DNA of 38,470 bases from a virus, in IMG/VR virus record IMGVR_UViG_3300036846_001591, positions 1 to 38,470 of that record; one strand, written 5' to 3'. The position numbers and the translations under genes were made by a program. Below, in pieces: positions 7,780 through 14,567 of the stretch. Position 1 is the first letter of the stretch. Each line of letters starts with the position of its first letter. Below the pieces are notes generated by a model that saw only the letters and a list, made by a program, of their open reading frames with translations, was not told the DNA's origin and did no database searches.

Positions 7780-8124
7780 ATGACCACATCGGCAGAACGT
7801 AAACGCACACAGCGACAGCGCGATAAGGCGAACGGCATCACTACGATCACCCTGCGCGTAAACAGCCAGGAAATGGCGATGATTTTGGAAGGCTGCCAGC
7901 AGCGCCGTATTGCACGGGAACCCTATGAAGTGACAGAATACTTGATTGGCCTCATCAGGCAGGACAACAAGTTGTTGCATAAACAGTTGGTCGAACTGCG
8001 CAAAAGCAGTTGCCGGAAGTGTGGGGATACATTGCCGGGCGAACCTAATGGTTGCTGTATGCAGGGCGACTCTCAATGCTGGCAGACAACGGGATACAAA
8101 AAACTGATGCTGATAACGCTATAG
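7780..8124 (+). CDS. small protein after A, with Cys motif
   Basis: A 114-residue protein starting two bases after the A stop, with a strong GGAGG. The N-terminus is very basic (ERKRTQRQRDKANG), and the next segment, ITLRVNSQEMAMILEGC, reads like a ribbon-helix-helix or related DNA-binding fold. The C-terminal half carries CRKCG...CC...C, a possible metal site. Small basic proteins in this place occur in most P2-like phages (orf91 position). It is probably an accessory to replication, or the last early gene before the cargo locus. Confidence 0.7.
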   Translation: MTTSAERKRTQRQRDKANGITTITLRVNSQEMAMILEGCQQRRIAREPYEVTEYLIGLIRQDNKLLHKQLVELRKSSCRKCGDTLPGEPNGCCMQGDSQCWQTTGYKKLMLITL

Positions 8125-8182
8125 AACCTTCGACAGACACGCATAGTAGCAGCAGAGAAATGGTAAGTATTACTATAATAAA

Positions 8183-8203
8183 AGCCCTCTACTAGAAAGG
8201 GCT
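8183..8203. terminator. bidirectional hairpin terminator
   Basis: AGCCCT (8183-8188) pairs with AGGGCT (8198-8203) around nine bases. On the minus strand it is followed by TTTTATTAT, a reasonable U-tract for the NTPase gene ending at 8231. On the plus strand the tract GTTATTT is weaker but could end the early operon. Confidence 0.6.
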
Positions 8204-8230
8204 GTTATTTAACAGTAGATTGCGTTCGTT

Positions 8231-10312
8231 TTATTCGGAGAGGTTAATAGCTTCTTTTATATATTGTACAGTATCTACTGAGTAGTTTTTCTTATTCACA
8301 TCCAAAAAAGAGGCTCCAGTAACACTTCCCAGTTTGTTTGGCTCGAGATAATACATATGGCTTTCAGCACTGATGACACCGTCGTCGATAAGTTTGTCTA
8401 AAAGAGCTCGCCCATCTGCATCACGAAGCATACGGGCATGATTAACTTTATCTTGGAGCCTTGCGAGTCTTCCCTTGCTGTGGGAGCGAAATGCCATGAC
8501 TATGCGCCTAAATACTCTTAACGTATCGGCAATACGACCACTTGATTCATCATCAGAAAATTTGCTCGAAAAGGACGACCATGGAAATGTTTCCGAAGAA
8601 GGCCAGCTAACATAAAGCTCAGATCCAGACCTTACGATTGGAACGTTGACAGGTTTGTCACTTTTGAAGTTTTTAGCCTCAAGGATAACACTTGTGTTGG
8701 TGCCATCGCCTTTTAGAGATTTAACGATTATTTTTTCGCTATGTACAATTAAATTATCACAAGAAATACTAACTGGCGAAAATAATTCTAGCTGTTCGCT
8801 TGAAGAAAACTCAACATCTGAGATTTCTGTACTTATAAAAACATTTCCAACCTTGCTTCCTAATAGGAGTACGCCGTATCCTTCTGAAGAGAACTCTATT
8901 TCTTTAAATACACCATTTTCATTAATAATGAACTCTATATTTAGTGAGGAATCATCATTATCATTAATTATCAATGTCGCATTGTCTGAATTTTTAAGCT
9001 TGGATAGAGCAGAGTCAAACAACAAACCAACATATTCACTGCTAATTTTAGGAGAGTTTTCTTTGGGAAATGCTTCTACAAAAAAGTCAAATAGGAACGG
9101 GTTAGGTGTAATTCTTCCAGAAAGGCAGTAATTACGTGCATTTATTGCTATGTTAGATTTATTACTCTGTAAAGCATGAGCCAGCACGCAAGCCTCAAAA
9201 ACAGAACTAGCAAATTTTGTCCCTGCACCGTCTAAGAATGGATGCTGAGGCAGCATACTATTAACAGCATCATCATAGATTGAAACCAAATCATCGGTTA
9301 ATGATGAAGGTGCCGCTATAGGCTCAATATTGAAGATCTGGCAAGCAAGCCTACTCAACTGCTCATCAGCCGTATACAAATTATCCTTTAATAATTCTAA
9401 TCTATCTGTCAATTGAGCCGTTAGTTTTCCTTGCTCACGATTCAAAATAGCTTTACATATATTGAGAAGCAGCTCACCACTGAGGATGCTAGTCATTTCT
9501 TCAGAAATTTTAGAAGGGTTAGATATGGTTCCTATAACCTTAGACACTGCATCTAATACAGGTGCATACCCAAAGAATCTAGTCGACTCATTGCCGGAAA
9601 CTTGTTTTAACGATTGAACAATTTCATAAACAGATCGTTCATAAACAGGATAATGATCACGCAATGTGACAGGAAGATGCTTGTAGTCAACATTTGAACA
9701 GTCGTGTTCAGACAATCCATTTAGCGATTCTAATATAAATGATTTCGCTTCATCTTCATTGAAAAATTCAATATCAAAAACAGGGCAATGGACCCCATGA
9801 AACTCGCTGAGAATCAACCAAGTCTCTTCTATTATACCAACCCTTCCAAATATTACTATGGGGTTATTATTCCTCTTGGATACTTTATTTACATCCTCCA
9901 GAAAGTCCTCAAATGAGTTTTGAGTTACTCTTAGCCTAGCTTCATCTAAAGAATCGATAACAAGTCCAGCAGTCCCTTTATTCCAATCATCAAGTATATC
10001 CTTATCAGCAAGGCCACCGATAAGATAGTTCCCAGCTATTGTAGAAGCCTGTGATAGATCTAAATATATAGCACCTGTTTCATTGCTTAATTCCCTTGCC
10101 ATCACTGACTTCCCTACAGCACCAGGCGCACTTATCAAAATTATCCTGGCATCATCTACAGCACCAACTAACGACTCATTAAGAGTTAGTCTCGCAGGGC
10201 TATATTTTTTACTCTCATCTTTGGTAAAAAACCAACCATTAGAGTCGCTGTGATTAACTATACGTTTAACGTTACTAAATTTAGTAGTAATATCATATAA
10301 TGTATGAGTCAT
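8231..10312 (-). CDS. P-loop NTPase of STAND-like build, cargo gene at old/tin locus
   Basis: A 693-residue protein I cannot assign to a named family. The N-terminal NTPase has a Walker A, SAPGAVGKS (residues 61-69), a Walker B with adjacent acidic residues, GLVIDSLDEA (116-125), and a sensor-like strand PIVIFGR (151-157). This resembles NACHT/STAND or AAA signalling ATPases. A helical middle part follows. From about 440 to 560 comes a strand-rich stretch of repeated short beta segments (TLIIN, LNIEFII, VLLLGS, VFISTE, DNLIVHS) that looks like a beta-solenoid sensor. The C-terminus is helical and charged. AAAGGAAAAGG precedes the ATG. The gene is AT-rich, stands alone, and sits after A where P2 carries tin and old, so an antiphage role is a reasonable inference. 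No separate effector domain is recognisable. Confidence 0.8.
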   Translation of the reverse strand: MTHTLYDITTKFSNVKRIVNHSDSNGWFFTKDESKKYSPARLTLNESLVGAVDDARIILISAPGAVGKSVMARELSNETGAIYLDLSQASTIAGNYLIGGLADKDILDDWNKGTAGLVIDSLDEARLRVTQNSFEDFLEDVNKVSKRNNNPIVIFGRVGIIEETWLILSEFHGVHCPVFDIEFFNEDEAKSFILESLNGLSEHDCSNVDYKHLPVTLRDHYPVYERSVYEIVQSLKQVSGNESTRFFGYAPVLDAVSKVIGTISNPSKISEEMTSILSGELLLNICKAILNREQGKLTAQLTDRLELLKDNLYTADEQLSRLACQIFNIEPIAAPSSLTDDLVSIYDDAVNSMLPQHPFLDGAGTKFASSVFEACVLAHALQSNKSNIAINARNYCLSGRITPNPFLFDFFVEAFPKENSPKISSEYVGLLFDSALSKLKNSDNATLIINDNDDSSLNIEFIINENGVFKEIEFSSEGYGVLLLGSKVGNVFISTEISDVEFSSSEQLELFSPVSISCDNLIVHSEKIIVKSLKGDGTNTSVILEAKNFKSDKPVNVPIVRSGSELYVSWPSSETFPWSSFSSKFSDDESSGRIADTLRVFRRIVMAFRSHSKGRLARLQDKVNHARMLRDADGRALLDKLIDDGVISAESHMYYLEPNKLGSVTGASFLDVNKKNYSVDTVQYIKEAINLSE

Positions 10313-10542
10313 TTTACCTTTTCCTTTGGTATCAGTTTGTACTAGATGTTCCCATCACAATCCATGGTTTTGTCTCCTCCTAGGTATACTACCTAGAGGC
10401 CTTTCGCCACGGGCTTGGTATATTGAATCTCTCCCAACCCCGTAGATAAGTCTACCCTATATCTGGCTAACATTCATGAGCGTTAAGCACCAAAGTCAAC
10501 TCGTTGCTTACTGGTTTTCATCGTGTTTAACACAGAACACAG

Positions 10543-10731
10543 CTAGGTCAAGTCTGAGCAAACACAGATGACGCAATCAAAATGAATCAATTTTCGCAAA
10601 AATGAATACCCGCAGCGAATCAACATTAAAGTCCGTACATTACCACCCATATCAAAGCGCCCATACGCCACACAGCGAGGTGCTTTTTTTGCACTAAAGA
10701 TCGTGCATCGAATCTGATCGCCTCGCAGCAA
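10543..10731 (-). CDS. doubtful small reading frame over the cos region
   Basis: An open frame of 62 codons from a TTG, which stays open upstream to about 10786, past the hairpin. It has no good start codon or ribosome site. The composition (Cys- and Arg-rich, SAKKAPRCVAYGRFDMGGN) is protein-like and resembles short hypothetical proteins often annotated in enterobacterial prophages. Its last codons (SDLT-stop) are matched by a second copy at 29655-29669. It may be a real conserved peptide or conserved DNA with another role, such as packaging. Confidence 0.25.
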   Translation of the reverse strand: MLRGDQIRCTIFSAKKAPRCVAYGRFDMGGNVRTLMLIRCGYSFLRKLIHFDCVICVCSDLT

Positions 10732-10741
10732 TGCGCAGGTG

Positions 10742-10802
10742 AATGCGGTGCGGGGTTTACGGAGGATAGGCAGAAAACGATCCCCATCGTTCTCCTAATC
10801 CG
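10742..10802 (+). other. candidate cos site with adjacent hairpin
   Basis: TGCGGTGCGGGG (10744-10755) resembles the start of the P2/186 cohesive end (GGCG-GGCGGGG) in position, orientation and G-rich core. It is followed by an imperfect stem-loop (10760-10802) centred on AACGAT-CCCC-ATCGTT. The site lies between the old/tin-position cargo and Q, as cos does in P2. The sequence is not identical to P2 cos, and cleavage cannot be shown from the sequence alone. Confidence 0.4.
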
Positions 10803-11106
10803 TGCCGTCCCCCCCGCCCCCGCGCTGCATACTTAAGAATTCACTTTTTATGCAGTAGGAAAAACGAGTCAAACCTTGATGGCTGTAGCTTGAAAGGATG
10901 AATAGGCATGCAAGAAAGTATGCGGATTGTTGCACTTAGGATATGCAGTGTTTTTTTATTTGAAATCCGGGTCTATCCCGATAATAAACACGCTTTATAG
11001 AAGAGTGACAGCGTAAAGCATCCCGGAAAACGTTAAACAATCCTGCCACGTCACATTTTTATTTTCAACAGGCATGTGACTATGGCATTGTCATGAAAAA
11101 ATCGTC

Positions 11107-11120
11107 TGTGACATGTCACA
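11107..11120. promoter_or_regulatory. 14-bp perfect palindrome TGTGACATGTCACA
   Basis: A perfect palindrome, followed two bases later by another ATGTCAC. Related half-sites (CGTCAC, ATGTGAC, TTGTCAT) lie within the preceding 70 bases. The arrangement looks like an array of operator half-sites. It resembles a CRP site, but the spacer is four bases instead of six. Confidence 0.45.
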
Positions 11121-11162
11121 ATGTCACTCGGTGATGCAACTGCATATAAATAATCGCGCTAA

Positions 11163-11187
11163 AAAATAAAAACCGCCTTTCGGCGGC
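11163..11187 (-). terminator. terminator of the two-gene cargo operon
   Basis: CCGCC-TTTC-GGCGG (11173-11186). Read on the minus strand, the hairpin is followed by TTTTTATTTTTT, a classical rho-independent terminator. It lies 38 bases after the stop of the gene at 11225. Confidence 0.75.
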
Positions 11188-11224
11188 TATTATGACGCTT
11201 GTAATACCAATGAACGCTTCAATT

Positions 11225-12244
11225 TCAAAACTCTTTGAAGTCGACAATTTCGTTATTTAACACTGCTGACTCTGATGAGTCTAAAGGATCTAACAAGCTG
11301 AGTTCAGGAAACAATTTTCTTTTCGTACTAGGTTTGATATACACCTGAGAGATCATCGCCAGAAAATTTTCGGTACTGTAAATAGTCTCATAATGAGCAG
11401 AACCTTCACCATCGTCATACCAGGAACCTGTATCAACTACGGGAGTGTTAAGTAATGGTAATATTGTGCTGAAATCGTCAGTGCGAATTGAAACAGCAAA
11501 CTTGAATGGATATGAGTCTCCCTGCGAAAAATAATCTTCTCCACGGCCATATTGCCTCGTAATTTCGACCGTGCCCCGAACCAGAAGATAAATATAGGTT
11601 TCATCGAGGCTAAGTAATTCCGTTTCGTCTACATTACACCAATCAACAATCGTCTGTGCTGATAAAATATCCAGTTCGTCTGGTATGTTGTTCCTTGTAA
11701 CTTCATTAACTTCATCCTGTACTTTTTCGATTATTGATTCAGTAATTAGGTGCTCAAGATCATCGAAATCATCGAATATTGTATTACACAATTGAAATAG
11801 TAATTTCGCACGTTCAAAAAACTCTTTAGGGTTACTATCGAACGAACTTTCACTAATGTGTGTGTAATCATTTAACGATGCATAGTTTTTATTAAACCAT
11901 CCTATAGCAGAATCTAGACTTTCGAGGACACCCTCATCCAGAAGATCATCGGATATATGTTTCTGGGCAATATATTTAGCCTGTTGCTTCCGAGTGATCG
12001 TGGCATTATTTTTATTTTTTGTGAACCATGGTGACGCCTTAACTCTATCATCAGGTGCCAGTCGTTTCAGTACATGGTTTATCAGTTCACGTATTGCATA
12101 AGCAAAATTGTTGAAGCGTAGAGGGTTTCCGTGGGAGCAGTAATTACGAAGGCTTGCATACAAAAGCGCATGTTCAAAATCTGTTTCTAGGTGCTCCTGA
12201 AACTCTAGAATAAAATCCATTTTAAGCATTCTCTTTAGTTTCAT
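11225..12244 (-). CDS. putative HEPN / pPIWI-associated nuclease-like protein
   Basis: A 339-residue acidic protein and second gene of a leftward cargo operon. The N-terminal helical part contains RNYCSH (residues 33-38), which fits the R-x4-6-H signature of HEPN ribonucleases. It is followed by GNPLRFNNFAYAIRELINHV and, near residue 146, the segment NDYTHI. The C-terminal part is beta-rich (LVRGTVEITRQYG...SYPFKFAVSI). The whole layout recalls proteins annotated as predicted pPIWI-associating nucleases, known from bacterial conflict islands, but this is recognition from memory. AAGG precedes the ATG. It is AT-rich. A toxic RNase or nuclease effector paired with the DUF559 protein upstream is the leading idea; catalysis is unproven. 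Confidence 0.7.
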   Translation of the reverse strand: MKLKRMLKMDFILEFQEHLETDFEHALLYASLRNYCSHGNPLRFNNFAYAIRELINHVLKRLAPDDRVKASPWFTKNKNNATITRKQQAKYIAQKHISDDLLDEGVLESLDSAIGWFNKNYASLNDYTHISESSFDSNPKEFFERAKLLFQLCNTIFDDFDDLEHLITESIIEKVQDEVNEVTRNNIPDELDILSAQTIVDWCNVDETELLSLDETYIYLLVRGTVEITRQYGRGEDYFSQGDSYPFKFAVSIRTDDFSTILPLLNTPVVDTGSWYDDGEGSAHYETIYSTENFLAMISQVYIKPSTKRKLFPELSLLDPLDSSESAVLNNEIVDFKEF

Positions 12245-12339
12245 ATAAGTACCTTAGCAATAATTATTATAAGTTGTTAGCCAACCATTCCAGCGAAAGT
12301 TTTTCTAGTTTTAATTCATTTCATTGATCTGCTATAAAA

Positions 12340-13293
12340 TCACATCTCATACAAAGTTAAGCCCACAGAAGCTCCAATAATGTACCAAATTCGTTGCCAT
12401 AGAACATACACAAGCTCGCTACCGATATAGGAAGTGTTTTCATTACCATGACGTAACAGCTTAGCATTCGCTAAATAGCTAGAATTATATCCTCCAAAAT
12501 TTCTTTCACTCAGAGTGGCAGGAAGAACCGACCTCAGCGGTTCAATATAAACAGGATCATCTGCGACCAAGATAAAATCATCAAACAAATGAGAAAAGCT
12601 TTTCATATGCGTACCTAATTCAAGTGAATACCACTCATCTGAGAACAGATTGATCCTAACCTCACCTTTTTCATATTCCTTGATTAAACCATCCAGATGT
12701 TTTACTTCTTTCTCATCTTCTGGTGGATGAAAAACAAATGCAGTAATAAATGATTTTTCATGAAGCCATGAAATAGCGTGAGGGATAAGTTCATCAAGAC
12801 TTACAGGTTTTAACTCTCTACCGGGATGTAATTCTCGAAAGAAACGTAATGCCTTAGCTGTTTCTCTATAAACAAATGGATAATCTATATACATAACACG
12901 ATATTTTGCAGGTGTTCTTTGCAACCTTTCTTTATATATCCCCCTCACTTCTGAAACACATTCACGAGGATTCCTATTTATTTCCTTCCCGGTAAATATA
13001 ATTACAGAGTATCCAGCCCTAGTAAGATACCGTTGCCTTATCGCATCTTTTTCTAGCTGTTCCTTTGTAGAGTGAAATTCATGTCCATCTAATTCAATAA
13101 TTAATCGAGCATCTTTTAAAATGAAGTCAACACGGTATCGAGAGTGTTTTTCTCGGTCACCAAACCAATGTTCACTTTCAATAGCGTCGGCTAAGTCACC
13201 CAACTCTTTACTAAATGCTTCCTCAATATAAGATTGTTCTCTATCTCGGTACCAACTTGGAGGTGATTTTGGTTGTCCTGGATACTTCAACAT
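12340..13293 (-). CDS. DUF559-type PD-(D/E)XK endonuclease-like protein
   Basis: A 317-residue protein whose N-terminal third is a Vsr/DUF559-type nuclease fold: YRVDFIL (Asp56), IIELDGHEFH (Glu67 and Asp69), then the helix with KDAIRQRYLTRAGY and the strand SVIIFTGKEI. The rest (residues 140-317) is unassigned, with a hydrophobic segment near the C-terminus (YVLWQRIWYIIGASVGL). I chose the ATG at 13293 because GAGTGGG precedes it and a candidate promoter would begin transcription after the alternative ATG at 13350. It lies 95 bases upstream of the gene at 11225, same strand, with a shared terminator, so the two probably form one operon. The strong A+T content and place beside Q suggest acquired cargo. 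Confidence 0.78.
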   Translation of the reverse strand: MLKYPGQPKSPPSWYRDREQSYIEEAFSKELGDLADAIESEHWFGDREKHSRYRVDFILKDARLIIELDGHEFHSTKEQLEKDAIRQRYLTRAGYSVIIFTGKEINRNPRECVSEVRGIYKERLQRTPAKYRVMYIDYPFVYRETAKALRFFRELHPGRELKPVSLDELIPHAISWLHEKSFITAFVFHPPEDEKEVKHLDGLIKEYEKGEVRINLFSDEWYSLELGTHMKSFSHLFDDFILVADDPVYIEPLRSVLPATLSERNFGGYNSSYLANAKLLRHGNENTSYIGSELVYVLWQRIWYIIGASVGLTLYEM

Positions 13294-13351
13294 TTTCCCA
13301 CTCACTTGTATCAAAATGTGTCTATAACAATAATCCTGATACACTGCCATT

Positions 13352-13380
13352 TCAATAAATTATTCATAACATACTATCAA
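13352..13380 (-). promoter_or_regulatory. candidate promoter of the DUF559 operon
   Basis: On the minus strand, TTGATA (13380-13375) is followed after 17 bases by TATTGA (13357-13352). The -35 is good and the -10 poor. Transcription would begin near 13345, between the two possible starts of the nuclease gene. Confidence 0.3.
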
Positions 13381-13419
13381 TCCTGCCACATGTTAAAAAC
13401 CTCATGTTCAAACTGTAAA

Positions 13420-13476
13420 AAGGAGGTGATTAAGGATGTCAACCAACATCCGTTCTTGACACCTAGCTAGCTGTCA
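13420..13476. other. dyads and a strong ribosome site with mini-ORF between Q and cargo
   Basis: AAGGAGGTGAT on the plus strand is an 11-base match to the complement of the 16S 3' end. It is followed nine bases after AGGAGG by ATG and a seven-codon frame (MSTNIRS). The mini-ORF covers a hairpin, GGATGT-CAACCA-ACATCC (13434-13451). A second dyad, TGACA...TGTCA around CTAGCTAG, follows at 13457-13476. On the minus strand these two dyads lie after the Q stop and could end the PQ transcript before the cargo operon. Confidence 0.4.
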
Positions 13477-13529
13477 GTTTAAGTTTAGCGCAGACCTTGA
13501 GACGGAACATATCAATATGAGTCAACAGC

Positions 13530-14567
13530 TTATAAGTCCTGCTTCAGCAATTCATAAGGCTTGAAGCTGATCACCTCTTCCCCTGCCCACTCGTTTAGCT
13601 CACACAGCCGCTCTTGCAGCGGAGCCAGCTCGTTAATCGCGAAAACCCGAGCCGCCTTCTCAACATCCCCAAAACCACCGGTGTTATTCGGCAAAATACC
13701 CATCAGTTGCGGCGGTGTGCGCTGGGCGGCAAGCTGATCATCGCGGGTCACGTTCTTGATGTTCAAAAATTCGTCCTTTGCCGCGACTTCGGCCAGCGGG
13801 ATCAGTTGTAACCCATCCGGCTTACCGCCAGGCGCATACATAAACAGGTTTCGGAAGTTACCCGGCCCTTTAGACTCTTTCAGCGCTTTACGCAGGTTGT
13901 CGATATCCTCCTGCTTGTGCGCCGCATCGTTCATGTACAGGATAAACCCGGCATGACTGCCGTTAAGGTAGTATTTCCGGCGGAACAGCGTCGCTGCCTC
14001 GTTAAGCCAGATGGAATTAAGTGAGGAGAGGTATTCGGGAACGCCGTAAATCTCCTGGTTAATGTCAGGATCCATCAGGTGAAAAATAGAACCCTTCGCA
14101 AACTGATGCGGTTCCATCCACGATTGTACGAACCAATAAGAATCAGTTTCTACGCCACAGCGGGTGTATTTCGCCAGGCTGGGGGCCAGTTTCATCAGAC
14201 CGCCCAACCGGTTATAGCGCCCCTCAATAAAACTGTTGCCGAACACCATAAAATCCTGCGCATAACGGCTAAAATCCTGCTTTGACAGCAACCGGTGTGG
14301 TTTGAACATGCTCACTAAAATATTGCGCTTCATGGTGATCGGTGAACTGTGATGCACCGCCGCGCGGAACGTTTTCGCCAGGCCACTGAATGAGATCGGC
14401 GGCTCATACCAACGGTCAACAATGCTGCATTCCAGATAGTCCAGGATTTCACGCCGATCCAGCATCGGGATAGGGTCGCCGAAGGTAAACGCCTCAACAT
14501 GCTGCGCGCCGCTTTGTTTCTGCGTGATAGGCTGGGTATTTTTGTGGCCCCGGTTGCGTTTGCTCAT
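13530..14567 (-). CDS. Q: capsid portal protein Q
   Basis: A 345-residue portal vertex protein, the same length as P2 Q. It forms the dodecameric ring through which DNA enters and to which the tail joins. Family features include the N-terminal EAFTFGDPIPMLDRREILDY, the block PPISFSGLAKTFRA, and AAQRTPPQLMGILPNNTGGF near the C-terminus. Its ATG directly follows the TAA of P, so the two are coupled in the leftward PQ operon. Confidence 0.95.
   Translation of the reverse strand: MSKRNRGHKNTQPITQKQSGAQHVEAFTFGDPIPMLDRREILDYLECSIVDRWYEPPISFSGLAKTFRAAVHHSSPITMKRNILVSMFKPHRLLSKQDFSRYAQDFMVFGNSFIEGRYNRLGGLMKLAPSLAKYTRCGVETDSYWFVQSWMEPHQFAKGSIFHLMDPDINQEIYGVPEYLSSLNSIWLNEAATLFRRKYYLNGSHAGFILYMNDAAHKQEDIDNLRKALKESKGPGNFRNLFMYAPGGKPDGLQLIPLAEVAAKDEFLNIKNVTRDDQLAAQRTPPQLMGILPNNTGGFGDVEKAARVFAINELAPLQERLCELNEWAGEEVISFKPYELLKQDL

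Larger units (their letters stand above)
10313..11160. other. long intergenic region, probable cos neighbourhood
   Basis: About 850 bases between the NTPase gene and the terminator of the next operon. In order it holds an inverted repeat CTAGGTA-TAC-TACCTAG (10380-10396), a 15-base sequence repeated at 29655, a low-confidence reading frame on the minus strand, a candidate cos core (10746-10754), an imperfect 43-base hairpin (10760-10802), a C-rich tract (10808-10821), a T7 run near 10950, and a cluster of TGTCAC/GTGACA motifs (11045-11135). In P2 the cos site lies between old and Q, which fits this position. No other protein gene is convincing here. Confidence 0.5.

Noticed and set aside
11107-11120. 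CRP-binding site
   Set aside because: The half-sites TGTGA and TCACA are separated by four bases instead of six.
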